The notes beneath the pieces are model-generated. The model saw only the letters and a list, made by a program, of their open reading frames with translations. It was not told the DNA's origin and did not search any database. A stretch of 27,066 bases of DNA, from IMG/VR virus record IMGVR_UViG_3300031539_000262, positions 1-27,066 of that record; one strand, given 5' to 3'. A program made the translations under genes and the position numbers. Within the stretch, counting starts at the first letter, position 1; each line of letters starts with the position of its first letter. Source of the stretch: a virus. Below are positions 7,284 to 14,387 of this stretch, in pieces.

Positions 7284-9592
7284 TATTTCAACATCTTTTG
7301 CAGACTGCCTCCCTGCTTATAGTTTTGCGCTATTAACGAGATCACCCAGCTCTCACCGTCAAATTCGGGCTCACTTTTCTTCTGGATCGGCTGTCCCGAT
7401 TCGTTATAAATAATAATACTCGGTGCTGAACCGCCGCCGGCCGATCTGACTACCTTGTCCGCCGGCGCCAGCAGCTCATCTTTCTCGATAATCGCCGCCA
7501 TCTCGTTCGATTTCAGACCCCGCCCCCTCTGAAAGCTCGGGACACCATCCGGGACCCAGCCGGTGTGCCGGACAGGTACGGTCGCAAGGCCGTAAGGATT
7601 ACTCGGCGTAAACGCCTGGCCGCCGGCCCCGACGGCAGCACCCGGGCCGAACAGACTGCCGAGCGCACCGCTCAGACCGCTCATCAACGGCGCGATTGCG
7701 GCATTCTGTATCGCTCTGGCCGCCATGTCGGCCAGCATCTTCGCGAATGAATCCTGGATCGAAGTAAATACATTGACCATGAACGAACGGAAGTTCGATC
7801 CTTTCTCCCGCAGGCTCAAAAACGCGCTGCTAAGCCCGCTCTCGATAGACCGGGATGCCTCGGCGAATTTATCCGATATATAAAGTGCCGTATTCTCCAT
7901 GTCCTCCCGCAGCTCGGCTATATAGACCTCCATCGCATCCTGCCGGCTCGATATGAGCGATATAATCTCGGCGGTAAGAAGTTTCTCCTGTTCGGTCACT
8001 CCGGCCATCGTATAGCCGTGCTCGGCCATGTACGACTTGAGGTTCTCGATCTTCTCCATCCGCGTCATCGTATCGAGCGCCCGGATCGATGCCAATTTCT
8101 CGCGGGTATCGGCGACGATCTGCGCGTTGGTCCTGGCACTTACCGCCGCATCATCGGCGGCTATTGTTGTCGGCTCCGGCGGGCCCACGAACGACAGGGC
8201 CTTTGCCCGCTCGGCCATCTTCCGCATGTACTCGGCCCGCTCGGCCGGAATATTCAAGTGACCTGGCGGAAGTCTCTCCGGCTGGTAACCATTGAGCCCG
8301 AATCCTTCGTATTCACTGAAATCCAGGCCGAATCCGCCGGCCGTATCGGCCCGTTTTCGTTTTGTCGCGGCGCCGAGTTGCTTGTTCATTTCAGCCATCT
8401 TGAGCGCCCGGTATGCCCAGAAAATCGGCAGGACATTCTTGATCATACCGGCACCTTCGACCACATTGTTGGCCCAGCGAATAATCCCCGCGCGATTCTC
8501 CTCCATGGTTTCGGTCAGTGACTTTAACGCCGCCGTCTGGATCGGCGACGTGACCTCACCTAACATTATCTTAAAATTGCTCCATCGCTGCGTGGACTGC
8601 CCGATGGAATAACTGTCCGTCGCCGCCGCCTTGGCGAAGTTCGTCTGCATCCGGCCGGCCGAATCGAGATTGAGCGAGTAATCCCGGGCCAGGCCGCCTG
8701 CGTTTTTGAGCATACCTGCAAATCCGGCCACGCCTCTCATCGACGGCATAAGGACTTCGAGGTGACGGGCCTGTGCCTTGGAAAGTTTTTCCATTATCGT
8801 AATCAGCCCGCGGCCCTGTATAGACGTCTCATCCAGCGCAAAGCCCAGCTCCATCGCGACGTCACGGGACGCCTGGGTCGGATACTTGAACTGGTTGAAT
8901 ACATTCTTGAGCGCCGTGACGGCCTCGTCCGCCGTCAGTCCGGACCTGGTCATCGCCGCGATGGATGCCCCGACCGCTTCGAAATCGACCTTGAGGAACG
9001 AGGCCAGGCCGAGCACTTTGCCGATCGATTCGGCAAAATCGTTAAAGGTCATAATGCCCTGCTTGACCGAGCCGTGCATGATATCGTTGATCCGCGTCAC
9101 ATCCGAAGCCGCCATGCCGTATGCCATCATTACCCGCGCCGACGCCTTGGTAGTCACGGCCGCATCGGTGAATCCGCCCTTTGCCGATTTGACCGTCGTG
9201 GTCAGAAACTTCATCGCCTCGGCCGGTGCAATCGTGGCCGAGAGTATATCGAACATCGCTTCGGTCAGGGCGGTCTTGGACTCACCGTATGCCGCAGACA
9301 TCTTCATCAACTCTTTTCGATACGTCGGCAGATAGTGCATGGTCGCCGCATCGAGCTGTGTGGATATCTTGGCCATGCCCGTCTCGAATCCGCCGAACTC
9401 CTGACGCGAGGCCCGCAATACGTTGCCGAGTAAATAAAATCCGCCGCCGACGCCGGCAAGTCTTAGAAGGCTGCCGCCGAGCCTTTGGACGCTCCGGCCG
9501 GTAATCGTGAGATTACTGTTAAAAGAATTGATCCCCGCACGCGATTTGTCGCGTGCGATAAACTCCATTCCGACCTGGGTCATTAGTGACAT
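7283..9592 (-). CDS. Tape measure protein
   Basis: This 769-residue protein is the longest in the tail module, predicted mainly helical and alanine-rich. Residues about 85-330 match the TP901-type tape-measure core (FGGFETGMAKISTQLD, MKMSAAYGESKTALTEAMFDIL, TKASARVMMAYGMAASDVTRINDIMHG in overlapping stretches). Hydrophobic segments occur near 40-60 and about 625-660 (AIAPLMSGLSGALGSLFG), as expected for a protein that leaves the tail and helps DNA through the envelope. By the usual 1.5 angstroms per residue the tail would be roughly 115 nm. It follows the G/GT cassette as in lambda H. No Ser tract is present, fitting its place inside the tube. Confidence 0.92.
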   Translation of the reverse strand: MSLMTQVGMEFIARDKSRAGINSFNSNLTITGRSVQRLGGSLLRLAGVGGGFYLLGNVLRASRQEFGGFETGMAKISTQLDAATMHYLPTYRKELMKMSAAYGESKTALTEAMFDILSATIAPAEAMKFLTTTVKSAKGGFTDAAVTTKASARVMMAYGMAASDVTRINDIMHGSVKQGIMTFNDFAESIGKVLGLASFLKVDFEAVGASIAAMTRSGLTADEAVTALKNVFNQFKYPTQASRDVAMELGFALDETSIQGRGLITIMEKLSKAQARHLEVLMPSMRGVAGFAGMLKNAGGLARDYSLNLDSAGRMQTNFAKAAATDSYSIGQSTQRWSNFKIMLGEVTSPIQTAALKSLTETMEENRAGIIRWANNVVEGAGMIKNVLPIFWAYRALKMAEMNKQLGAATKRKRADTAGGFGLDFSEYEGFGLNGYQPERLPPGHLNIPAERAEYMRKMAERAKALSFVGPPEPTTIAADDAAVSARTNAQIVADTREKLASIRALDTMTRMEKIENLKSYMAEHGYTMAGVTEQEKLLTAEIISLISSRQDAMEVYIAELREDMENTALYISDKFAEASRSIESGLSSAFLSLREKGSNFRSFMVNVFTSIQDSFAKMLADMAARAIQNAAIAPLMSGLSGALGSLFGPGAAVGAGGQAFTPSNPYGLATVPVRHTGWVPDGVPSFQRGRGLKSNEMAAIIEKDELLAPADKVVRSAGGGSAPSIIIYNESGQPIQKKSEPEFDGESWVISLIAQNYKQGGSLQKMLK

Positions 9593-9613
9593 TGATTATA
9601 CCTATGGCATAAA

Positions 9614-9692
9614 TTTTCTATCATGTACCACGTGGGGTACATGACCGTGAACCCAACGCGGTTCATGGTTGACTATTGTTTTTTTATCTGCG
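9614..9692. repeat. 79-bp double-hairpin repeat, copy A
   Basis: Near-identical to 18397-18475 with three differences by my reading. It holds two hairpins in a row: ATGTACC/GGTACAT and CCGTGAACC/GGTTCATGG. On the coding strand its edge includes the last codons and TAA of the T frame. Confidence 0.85.
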
Positions 9693-10330
9693 GTCAAACA
9701 TTTCTTCGATATCTTCATCCGCCTGCTCTTCGGCCGGCTCGAAATCGAATTCCTTTAAGATGCCCTTGATCTTGCCGCCCCGCATCGCCTGGATTATTTT
9801 CGCCGCCCGGTAGTCGGCCCTCTTCTGGCCCCAGGGATCGATCTGCTCGAGCAGCTCTAACTGCTTTTCTTCGAAGGCGCTGAGCCGCTGTTTTACTTCG
9901 GCTACTGACCAGCCCCTGGCTTCTGCGATCCGGAACCGGAGTCGCTCTCTTCGGCCCCGCTCTCCGGAGAGTCCGAGTTTTTTACCAGCTCCTCGATTTC
10001 GCCTGTCGCCATGCCGGAAAGCTTGCGGGCGATATCGAGGATCGGATCAGAGACCTTCGCCGGCACCATACAGAGCCGGCCGATGTCCTTCTCGCCGAAC
10101 AGCCGCTTGCCATGCTGATCGTGGATGGTTAGCTGCATCAGTACCGCCCGGGCGTTCGTCAATTTGACCTGCCTGGTCCCGGCCTTTACCGAAACGACGT
10201 TATTCTCGTACTCATCTTTCTGACCGGAAGTCAGGCCGTAGATCCAGATATCGCCTAACTGAGGGACCGTCTTTCTCTCGCGCGGGACCGGGCACTTGAA
10301 GAACCCTTCCTTTGTCGCCCAAGTTTCCAT
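9684..10330 (-). CDS. Tail assembly chaperone GT-like, made by -1 frameshift
   Basis: The G frame (10330 to 9902) continues in the -1 frame from base 9977 to the TAA at 9684-9686, adding 97 residues for a product of about 215. The T part (WSVAEVKQRLSAFEEKQLELLEQIDPWGQKRADYRAAKI...) has no usable start of its own, stays open through the overlap and has a helical, acidic-ended composition like lambda gpT. The slip site is A AAA AAC read as GTA AAA AAC, with a CTCTCCGGAGAG stem-loop five bases beyond. As in lambda, G and GT should bind the tape measure and recruit tail-tube subunits in a fixed ratio. Position between tube and tape measure agrees. Confidence 0.85.
9902..10330 (-). CDS. Tail assembly chaperone G-like (unshifted product)
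   Basis: This is the 142-residue product made when no frameshift occurs. It begins METWATKEGFFKCPVP after a strong Shine-Dalgarno (AAAGGAG, eight bases before ATG). The beta-rich first half and the helical segment at 94-118 (DPILDIARKLSGMATGEIEELV) fit lambda gpG and related chaperones. Residues after 118 are acidic, Ser/Gly/Pro-rich low complexity and probably unimportant for fold, since the frame is left at this point in the longer product. It lies just after the tail tube gene and two GC-rich hairpins. Confidence 0.8.
   Translation of the reverse strand: METWATKEGFFKCPVPRERKTVPQLGDIWIYGLTSGQKDEYENNVVSVKAGTRQVKLTNARAVLMQLTIHDQHGKRLFGEKDIGRLCMVPAKVSDPILDIARKLSGMATGEIEELVKNSDSPESGAEESDSGSGSQKPGAGQ
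9960..9983 (-). promoter_or_regulatory. Programmed -1 ribosomal frameshift site
   Basis: Coding-strand heptamer A AAA AAC (9983-9977) lies in the right phase of the G frame (GTA AAA AAC, residues 116-118). After a five-base spacer comes CTCTCCGGAGAG (9971-9960), which can fold into a short GC-containing stem-loop. Slip site, spacer and structure are the standard parts of a bacterial -1 frameshift signal. Confidence 0.85.
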
Positions 10331-10362
10331 TTGAAAATTCTCCTTTCGTTATAAAATATTAG

Positions 10363-10414
10363 CCCCCTGCATCGCAGGGGGTTTTCGTCCTATTGATCCC
10401 CGACAGTGCCGGGG
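10363..10414. other. Two GC-rich hairpins between tail tube and chaperone genes
   Basis: The first hairpin is CCCCCTGC-ATC-GCAGGGGG (10363-10381), an eight-pair stem; the second is CCCCG/CGGGG (10398-10414). The first has a T-run only on the plus-strand side (GGGGGTTTT); in the direction of transcription it is followed by weakly U-rich TAATATTTTAT. It may attenuate the transcript or protect its ends rather than terminate it fully. Confidence 0.55.
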
Positions 10415-10431
10415 TTTAAAAGATATCCCCC

Positions 10432-10866
10432 CTATGAGCTCGAGGAGCTGCTGCTCGATGAGCTGCTTGATGAGCTGCTCGATGAGCTGCTGTTGAAGCC
10501 CGGCATACCGCTGCATCGGATCTCGATCGGGTGCGTGGCCGCCGTGCGCAAAGGCATCTCAAGCGATGCCGACCTGATATGTCCGCTCACATTCAGTACC
10601 TTGGTGTCTTTGACAAGCTTCCACGTCTGATTTGCGCCTGCGAAGGCGTCGAGGATCGTTTCGAACAGGGTCGGCTGAAACAGCAGGGTCGCAGTAATCA
10701 CGCCGGGGTCCTTGAACCCGCCTTCGTACTCGTTCCACTGACCGGGCGAGTCGGCGTTAGTGACATCGATCTCGTCTTCGGTCAGTCCGTTCCATGTAAA
10801 ATTCGTCAGCTCACCTATTACACCGCTCACCGAGCCGGTCAATACCCATCCGTATAAAGTAGCCAT
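10432..10866 (-). CDS. Major tail tube protein, V-like, with C-terminal poly-Ser
   Basis: I choose ATG 10866 (144 residues, MATLYGWVLTGSVSG...) because CGGAGA lies 8 bases before it; the longer open frame upstream only translates a CCGCGTAATC repeat word. Residues 1-125 are beta-rich with the pattern of small tail tube proteins (DEIDVTNADSPGQW, EYEGGFKDPGVITATLLFQP, SASLEMPLRTAATHPIEI). The last 19 residues are all serine. Lambda gpV carries an Ig-like domain on the outside of the tube at the same end; here the serine tail takes that place. Position between U-like and G-like genes agrees with lambda order. Each tube has many copies, so the tail surface would be studded with serine. Confidence 0.85.
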   Translation of the reverse strand: MATLYGWVLTGSVSGVIGELTNFTWNGLTEDEIDVTNADSPGQWNEYEGGFKDPGVITATLLFQPTLFETILDAFAGANQTWKLVKDTKVLNVSGHIRSASLEMPLRTAATHPIEIRCSGMPGFNSSSSSSSSSSSSSSSSSSS

Positions 10867-10897
10867 TTTTTTTCTCCGATCATATTTGCTAATTTTG

Positions 10898-10926
10898 AAT
10901 CCGCGTAATCTGCGCAATCCGCGGTT
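10898..10926 (-). repeat. CCGCGTAATC word array
   Basis: Words AATCCGCGTAATCTGCGCAA and TCCGCGG stand between the U-like stop and the tail tube Shine-Dalgarno. Same vocabulary as 11992-12027. Translated by chance, it would add MRRLRGF to the tail tube. Confidence 0.7.
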
Positions 10927-10932
10927 AAATTC

Positions 10933-11400
10933 CTAACTTTGCGAATACGGATCCGTTTTATTGACTTCGTAAAGAACATCTATATTGACCGCGATGCCCG
11001 CAACCTGCGGATCCGCGATGAACTTCGTGGCACTTTTCAGCAGTATCTCGCCCAGCCCATCCAGCTCCCAGTTGTCGCCGGTCATCAGCTTCTTTTCGAT
11101 ATCACTCCGGACCTGGTTGAGCCTGGTATCTATGGCGGTCGTCGCATCGTCCGAATCGATTACCAGGGCCTGAAGCGTGAACGGCTGACGCCAGAGCACC
11201 ACCGTATTCGAATCGGTCTCGATGACCGCATCCTCTTCCTGCTCGACTATCACCGTCCCGTCCGTATTGATGTCACTTTCAAGATGGATCCGCTTTGGCC
11301 GAACGGCCGTAAGGGTCTGGTTGAAGCCCGCCGCGACAGTGATCTCATCGACTAAGGCCGCTATCTTTACCGCGATCTGTTCTACGATCGGTACGCTCAT
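10933..11400 (-). CDS. Tail terminator-like protein (U position)
   Basis: The protein has 155 residues starting MSVPIVEQIAVKIAALVDEIT. Its start overlaps the Z-like stop by four bases (ATGA), as expected for coupled tail genes. The alternating helix-strand pattern with VLWRQPFTLQALVID, RLNQVRSDIEKKLM and a C-terminal NIDVLYEVNKTDPY is typical of tail terminators that cap the tube and join it to the head. Sequence similarity to lambda gpU is weak to my eye, and I rely on order (Z, this gene, tube). No Ser tract. Alternative: another head-tail connector of similar size. Confidence 0.65.
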   Translation of the reverse strand: MSVPIVEQIAVKIAALVDEITVAAGFNQTLTAVRPKRIHLESDINTDGTVIVEQEEDAVIETDSNTVVLWRQPFTLQALVIDSDDATTAIDTRLNQVRSDIEKKLMTGDNWELDGLGEILLKSATKFIADPQVAGIAVNIDVLYEVNKTDPYSQS

Positions 11401-11951
11401 GCCGGCAGCCTCGCTTTCAGAATGAGCCTGACCTGGTCGTGGATGTTCTTACTGAGTCGCTGCATGGATTCGCGGTAGATTGCATCCGCCTGCCCCTGGG
11501 CACTGACAAAGACCTGGCCGAGTGACGGCCCTCTCAGCTCCGATATGGGAAGCCTGCCGCTTAGTTTTCGCTTGAATACGCCGGTATGCCCGCTTTTCAT
11601 CGTCGCTACAAATGCGTGCCGGATAAGGACCCGCTCACCGGCCTTTTTGTACGTAATGCCCTTTTTTGTCTGGCGTGCTCCGAATCGAATAAGAGGGATC
11701 CGCTTGCGGCTGATCTTTACGACCGACTGCCAGTTCCTGTAGCTCGCCCTGGTGAGCGTGACACGCTCGCGAATATCCTTGACCTTCAGGCCGAGCTTCT
11801 GTGAAAATACCCGGCTGACCTTCGTCCTCGCCTCGGTCCCCGTCCGGTTCAGGGCCCGGCTCATTACCTTCGGAAGTGAATTCTTAGGAAAGCCTCTAAG
11901 CTCGCGCTCGAGCCGCTTGATCTTGTCGTTGTCGTAGCGAATCTCAATCAT
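11397..11951 (-). CDS. Minor tail protein Z-like
   Basis: This 184-residue protein is strongly basic. The N-terminal ALNRTGTEARTKVSRVFSQ segment and the phrase about KVKDIRERVTLTRAS match the Phage_tail_Z (GPZ) family, which completes the tail end that meets the head. A conserved-looking GHTGVFKR and SELRGPSLGQVF follow in the second half, also typical of the family. The ATG at 11951 has no Shine-Dalgarno; its leader is an AT-rich word array followed by a CCGCGTAAT array. The stop overlaps the U-like start. Order FII-Z-U is the lambda order. Confidence 0.88.
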   Translation of the reverse strand: MIEIRYDNDKIKRLERELRGFPKNSLPKVMSRALNRTGTEARTKVSRVFSQKLGLKVKDIRERVTLTRASYRNWQSVVKISRKRIPLIRFGARQTKKGITYKKAGERVLIRHAFVATMKSGHTGVFKRKLSGRLPISELRGPSLGQVFVSAQGQADAIYRESMQRLSKNIHDQVRLILKARLPA

Positions 11952-11952
11952 C

Positions 11953-12027
11953 GTACATTTATTATTTACTATTTATTATTTACTATTTTTTTAATCCGCG
12001 TAATCCGCGTAATCCGCGTAATCCGCG
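11953..12027 (-). repeat. Composite word array: ATTATTTACT words then four TAATCCGCG copies
   Basis: Bases 11953-11991 repeat TTATTATTTACTATT-like words; 11992-12027 is four perfect head-to-tail copies of the nine-base TAATCCGCG. Together they make up the whole leader of the Z-like gene. Confidence 0.9.
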
Positions 12028-12029
12028 GT

Positions 12030-12353
12030 TCAACTTGCCGCCAGCAATATCAGCCCGGCATCCTGATTGAGTATCTCGGTGATCCTCAGCTTTTTCGGCT
12101 TTTCGCCGATCCTTTTGGCACATTCGATCTTATCGCCGCCGGTATCGACTTCGTCGCTGGCGATCCCTTCGCAAGAACTGTTCATTACCAGGGCGTTGAC
12201 GACCGGCATCCTGCCCGGCTCCGAGCGAGTGATAACGGCACTTATCCGCCTGCCCGATCCGTTGACAGGAAAATAAGTCACCGTCTCGGCGCCGGGCAGC
12301 AGGAAAAAATTTCCCGCCGCCGCGGCTAATGTGTCGTCAAATACATCCGACAT
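12030..12353 (-). CDS. Head-tail joining protein FII-like
   Basis: The protein has 107 residues. It lies between the E-type capsid and Z-like genes, the place of lambda FI/FII. The pattern FFLLPGAETVTYFPVNGSGRRISAVITR in overlapping parts, and the C-terminal RITEILNQDAGLILLAA, matches the small beta-barrel head-tail joining proteins that bind the completed head and receive the tail. Length is close to lambda gpFII (117). The leader is a CAGATCTCAAATTTCAGATC-type word array, and no clear Shine-Dalgarno is present. Its stop is three bases beyond a TAATCCGCG array. Confidence 0.75.
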   Translation of the reverse strand: MSDVFDDTLAAAAGNFFLLPGAETVTYFPVNGSGRRISAVITRSEPGRMPVVNALVMNSSCEGIASDEVDTGGDKIECAKRIGEKPKKLRITEILNQDAGLILLAAS

Positions 12354-12384
12354 TCTCAGATCTCAAATTTCAGATCACTTTTGT

Positions 12385-13344
12385 TTAGGCGTCGATCAAT
12401 AACAGGTGCGCAAAGTAGGGATCGAACACCTTTTCCTGCACATACTGCTCGACCCGGATGATTTCGCTCTTCGTCTGCTCTTCCCGGTAGCTCTCGACGT
12501 ACTCCAGGTCGCTGATATATGCATCCCATCGCATAGTCCGGCCCAACTGCGGTTCGGTCATCGGCAGGCCCTCGGATCCCAGGACAGCGACCATCGCGTA
12601 ATCGTCCGGCCAGATCTCCGCGCCGGTGAAATCCTGGCCCTCATCCGCCGAGTTATAGACCGCCTGGCCGACGATCAGGTCCTGAATACCCAGGATGGAC
12701 GCCATCGCCGCACGCAGCATCGCCTCGGTGAGCACGGTTACGCCGGGGAACTTCGCCAGGATCTGGGTATTGTTCATTAAATTAATCATGGACGATTCCG
12801 AGATGATCAGAGCGTTCGGCGGCAGACCGCAGTTCAACCTGACTATTTCCCTGACTGTTTGAATCTGCTTGATAACCTCGCTGCCGACGGCGTCCCACGG
12901 TGCCCCGGAATAATCCGTGTACAGGGCTGCCGTACCCGATGGCCAGGTCGTGGTATTAAAGATCGCCTGCTTTACACGAAGTTCGCGGGCAAGTCTCATC
13001 TTAATCTTAATGGCTTGCGTCTTCTCGACCTCCGCGTCGAAATCGTCGACGTAGTTCTCGACGTCTTCGTCGGTGACCTTACCCTCGAGCCCATGATCGA
13101 CACAGAGATAATCCATATCGTCCATGTAGAGATCTACGCGATTGAATGTCGCTCCGTTGGCATGCGCCGTATCCGGGATGGTCAGGTTTTTGCGCTTGCA
13201 AACGCTCATCGTCGCCGATTTTTTCCGAACGCCCTTAACCGGCAGTATCTCGTCGGCGATAAAACGCATTCGGTCCGTCGAATACTCGTGGAAGGCTGCT
13301 CCCAGGTCCATTCGAGGTATTGCATGTGTGCTTTTCTGAATCAT
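12385..13344 (-). CDS. Major capsid protein, lambda gpE family
   Basis: The protein has 319 residues, close to lambda gpE (341). N-terminal FIADEILPVKGVRKKSATM, the middle AELRV-like LARELRVKQAIFNTTTW, PPNALIISESSMINLMNN, and the C-terminal TEPQLGRTMRWDAYISDLEYVESYREEQTKSEI parts follow the Phage_cap_E pattern, including the region around the P-domain and the final dimer-forming segment. A clear Shine-Dalgarno (GGGAG) stands nine bases before ATG 13344. No Ser tail is present, unlike the decoration proteins next to it. The capsid is built from several hundred copies after the protease has cut the scaffold. Confidence 0.92.
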   Translation of the reverse strand: MIQKSTHAIPRMDLGAAFHEYSTDRMRFIADEILPVKGVRKKSATMSVCKRKNLTIPDTAHANGATFNRVDLYMDDMDYLCVDHGLEGKVTDEDVENYVDDFDAEVEKTQAIKIKMRLARELRVKQAIFNTTTWPSGTAALYTDYSGAPWDAVGSEVIKQIQTVREIVRLNCGLPPNALIISESSMINLMNNTQILAKFPGVTVLTEAMLRAAMASILGIQDLIVGQAVYNSADEGQDFTGAEIWPDDYAMVAVLGSEGLPMTEPQLGRTMRWDAYISDLEYVESYREEQTKSEIIRVEQYVQEKVFDPYFAHLLLIDA

Positions 13345-13394
13345 TTTTCGACTCCCTAATTCAATTGTCTATTAACTATTTTCAAATCTCAAAC

Positions 13395-13913
13395 CTACGA
13401 GCTGCTCGATGAGCTGCTGGACGATTCGCTGCTGGACGAACTGCTGGACGATTCGCTGCTGCTCGATGAACTGCTGCTCGATGAGCTGCTCGATGATTCG
13501 CTGCTGGATGAGCTGCTCGATGAGCTGCTGGACGATGAGCTGCTCGATGAGCTCGACTGCTGGTATCCGGGATGCGGAAGGACCTCGATGACACTGCCGT
13601 CCCCGGATGCGGCGTCTAAGGCCGTGCCGATCACTTTGGTCCCCGTCGCCGCGATCTTGCCGCTTGCCGCCGCGTAAACCCTGCGGCCGGCTATGATCGC
13701 CCCGGATGCCGTCATTTTGGAAGAGCCGCCGTGCCTGTCCAGGCGGACGGCGACGGATTCGCCATCGTCCGAGTCCTTCTGCGTCACGCCGATCCCGTAA
13801 TCGACGGCGTCGGCCAGCATTACCGTGCCATCGTTCGAAATTACGACTCGCAGGAATGCATCCATGTCCTCGCCCGCCTCGAATGTTTTTGGGCTGTTTG
13901 ACTGTATTGTCAT
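13395..13913 (-). CDS. Capsid decoration protein, DUF2190-like, copy 2, with 53-residue Ser/Glu tail
   Basis: The 172-residue protein is a tandem duplicate of the next upstream gene; residues 1-119 differ at only about a dozen places. The body (KTFEAGEDMDAFLRVVISNDG, ADYGIGVTQKDSDDGE, IIAGRRVYAAASGKI, GTALDAASGDGSVIEVL) has the DUF2190 / gpD-like pattern of small trimeric capsid-stabilising proteins. Residues 120-172 are serine with three Glu. A good Shine-Dalgarno (AGGAGA) lies five bases before ATG 13913. The tail follows the last body strand and would point outward. Sequence decay between copies is slight, which suggests a recent duplication, while the tail lengths differ greatly (53 against 11). 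Confidence 0.8.
   Translation of the reverse strand: MTIQSNSPKTFEAGEDMDAFLRVVISNDGTVMLADAVDYGIGVTQKDSDDGESVAVRLDRHGGSSKMTASGAIIAGRRVYAAASGKIAATGTKVIGTALDAASGDGSVIEVLPHPGYQQSSSSSSSSSSSSSSSSSSSESSSSSSSSSSSSSSESSSSSSSSESSSSSSSSS
13398..13556 (-). repeat. 12/15-bp tandem repeats encoding the decoration-protein Ser tail
   Basis: Coding-strand units AGCAGCTCATCG (SSSS) and AGCAGCGAATCGTCC (SSESS) alternate through 159 bp. Both serine codon families are mixed. It is not a CRISPR array: there are no spacers, and it is in frame. Confidence 0.85.
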
Positions 13914-13952
13914 GATTATCTCCTGTATTTTGTTTTCCGGCGGCGATTTTTA

Positions 13953-14345
13953 CTAAGTGCTCGATGAACTCGAGCTCGAGCTGCTCGATTGCTGGCAGCT
14001 TACGTGCGGAAGGACCTCGATGACACTGCCGTCCCCGGTTGCGGCGTCTAAGGCCGTGCCGATCACTTTGGTCCCCGTCGCCGCGATCTTGCCGCTTGCC
14101 GCCGCGTAAACCCTGCGGCCGGCTATGATCGTCCCGGATGCCGTCATTTTGGAAGAGCCGCCGTGGCTGTCCAGCCGGATTGCGACGGATTCACCATCGT
14201 CCGAGTCCTTCTGCGTCACGCCGATCCCGTAATCGGCGGCGTCGGCCAGCATGACCGTGCCATCGTTCGAAATTACGACTCGCAGGAATGCATCCATGTC
14301 CTCGCCGGCTTCGAATGTTTTCGGACTGTCACTTTGAGTTGTCAT
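13953..14345 (-). CDS. Capsid decoration protein, DUF2190-like, copy 1, short Ser tail
   Basis: This 130-residue protein shares its first 119 residues almost fully with the downstream copy, with D/N, A/V and S/R differences. It ends VSCQQ plus ten serines and one threonine. Its place directly after the protease/scaffold gene and before the capsid gene is that of lambda gpD. A strong Shine-Dalgarno (AGGAGA) is present. The extra Cys116 is not in copy 2. With two versions that differ mainly in tail length, the virion could carry a mixed coat. The DUF2190 assignment is by pattern only. Confidence 0.8.
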   Translation of the reverse strand: MTTQSDSPKTFEAGEDMDAFLRVVISNDGTVMLADAADYGIGVTQKDSDDGESVAIRLDSHGGSSKMTASGTIIAGRRVYAAASGKIAATGTKVIGTALDAATGDGSVIEVLPHVSCQQSSSSSSSSSST

Positions 14346-14387
14346 TTGGGTTTTCTCCTATCGAGAAAATTACTGTCAATTGTTTAT

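Noticed and set aside
8018-9504. Long plus-strand frames opposite the tape measure gene
   Set aside because: Antisense shadows of a clear tape measure protein; no start signals and no recognisable domains.
13398-13556. CRISPR-like array of short repeats
   Set aside because: Units are 12-15 bp, in frame, contiguous and without spacers; they encode a Ser tail.
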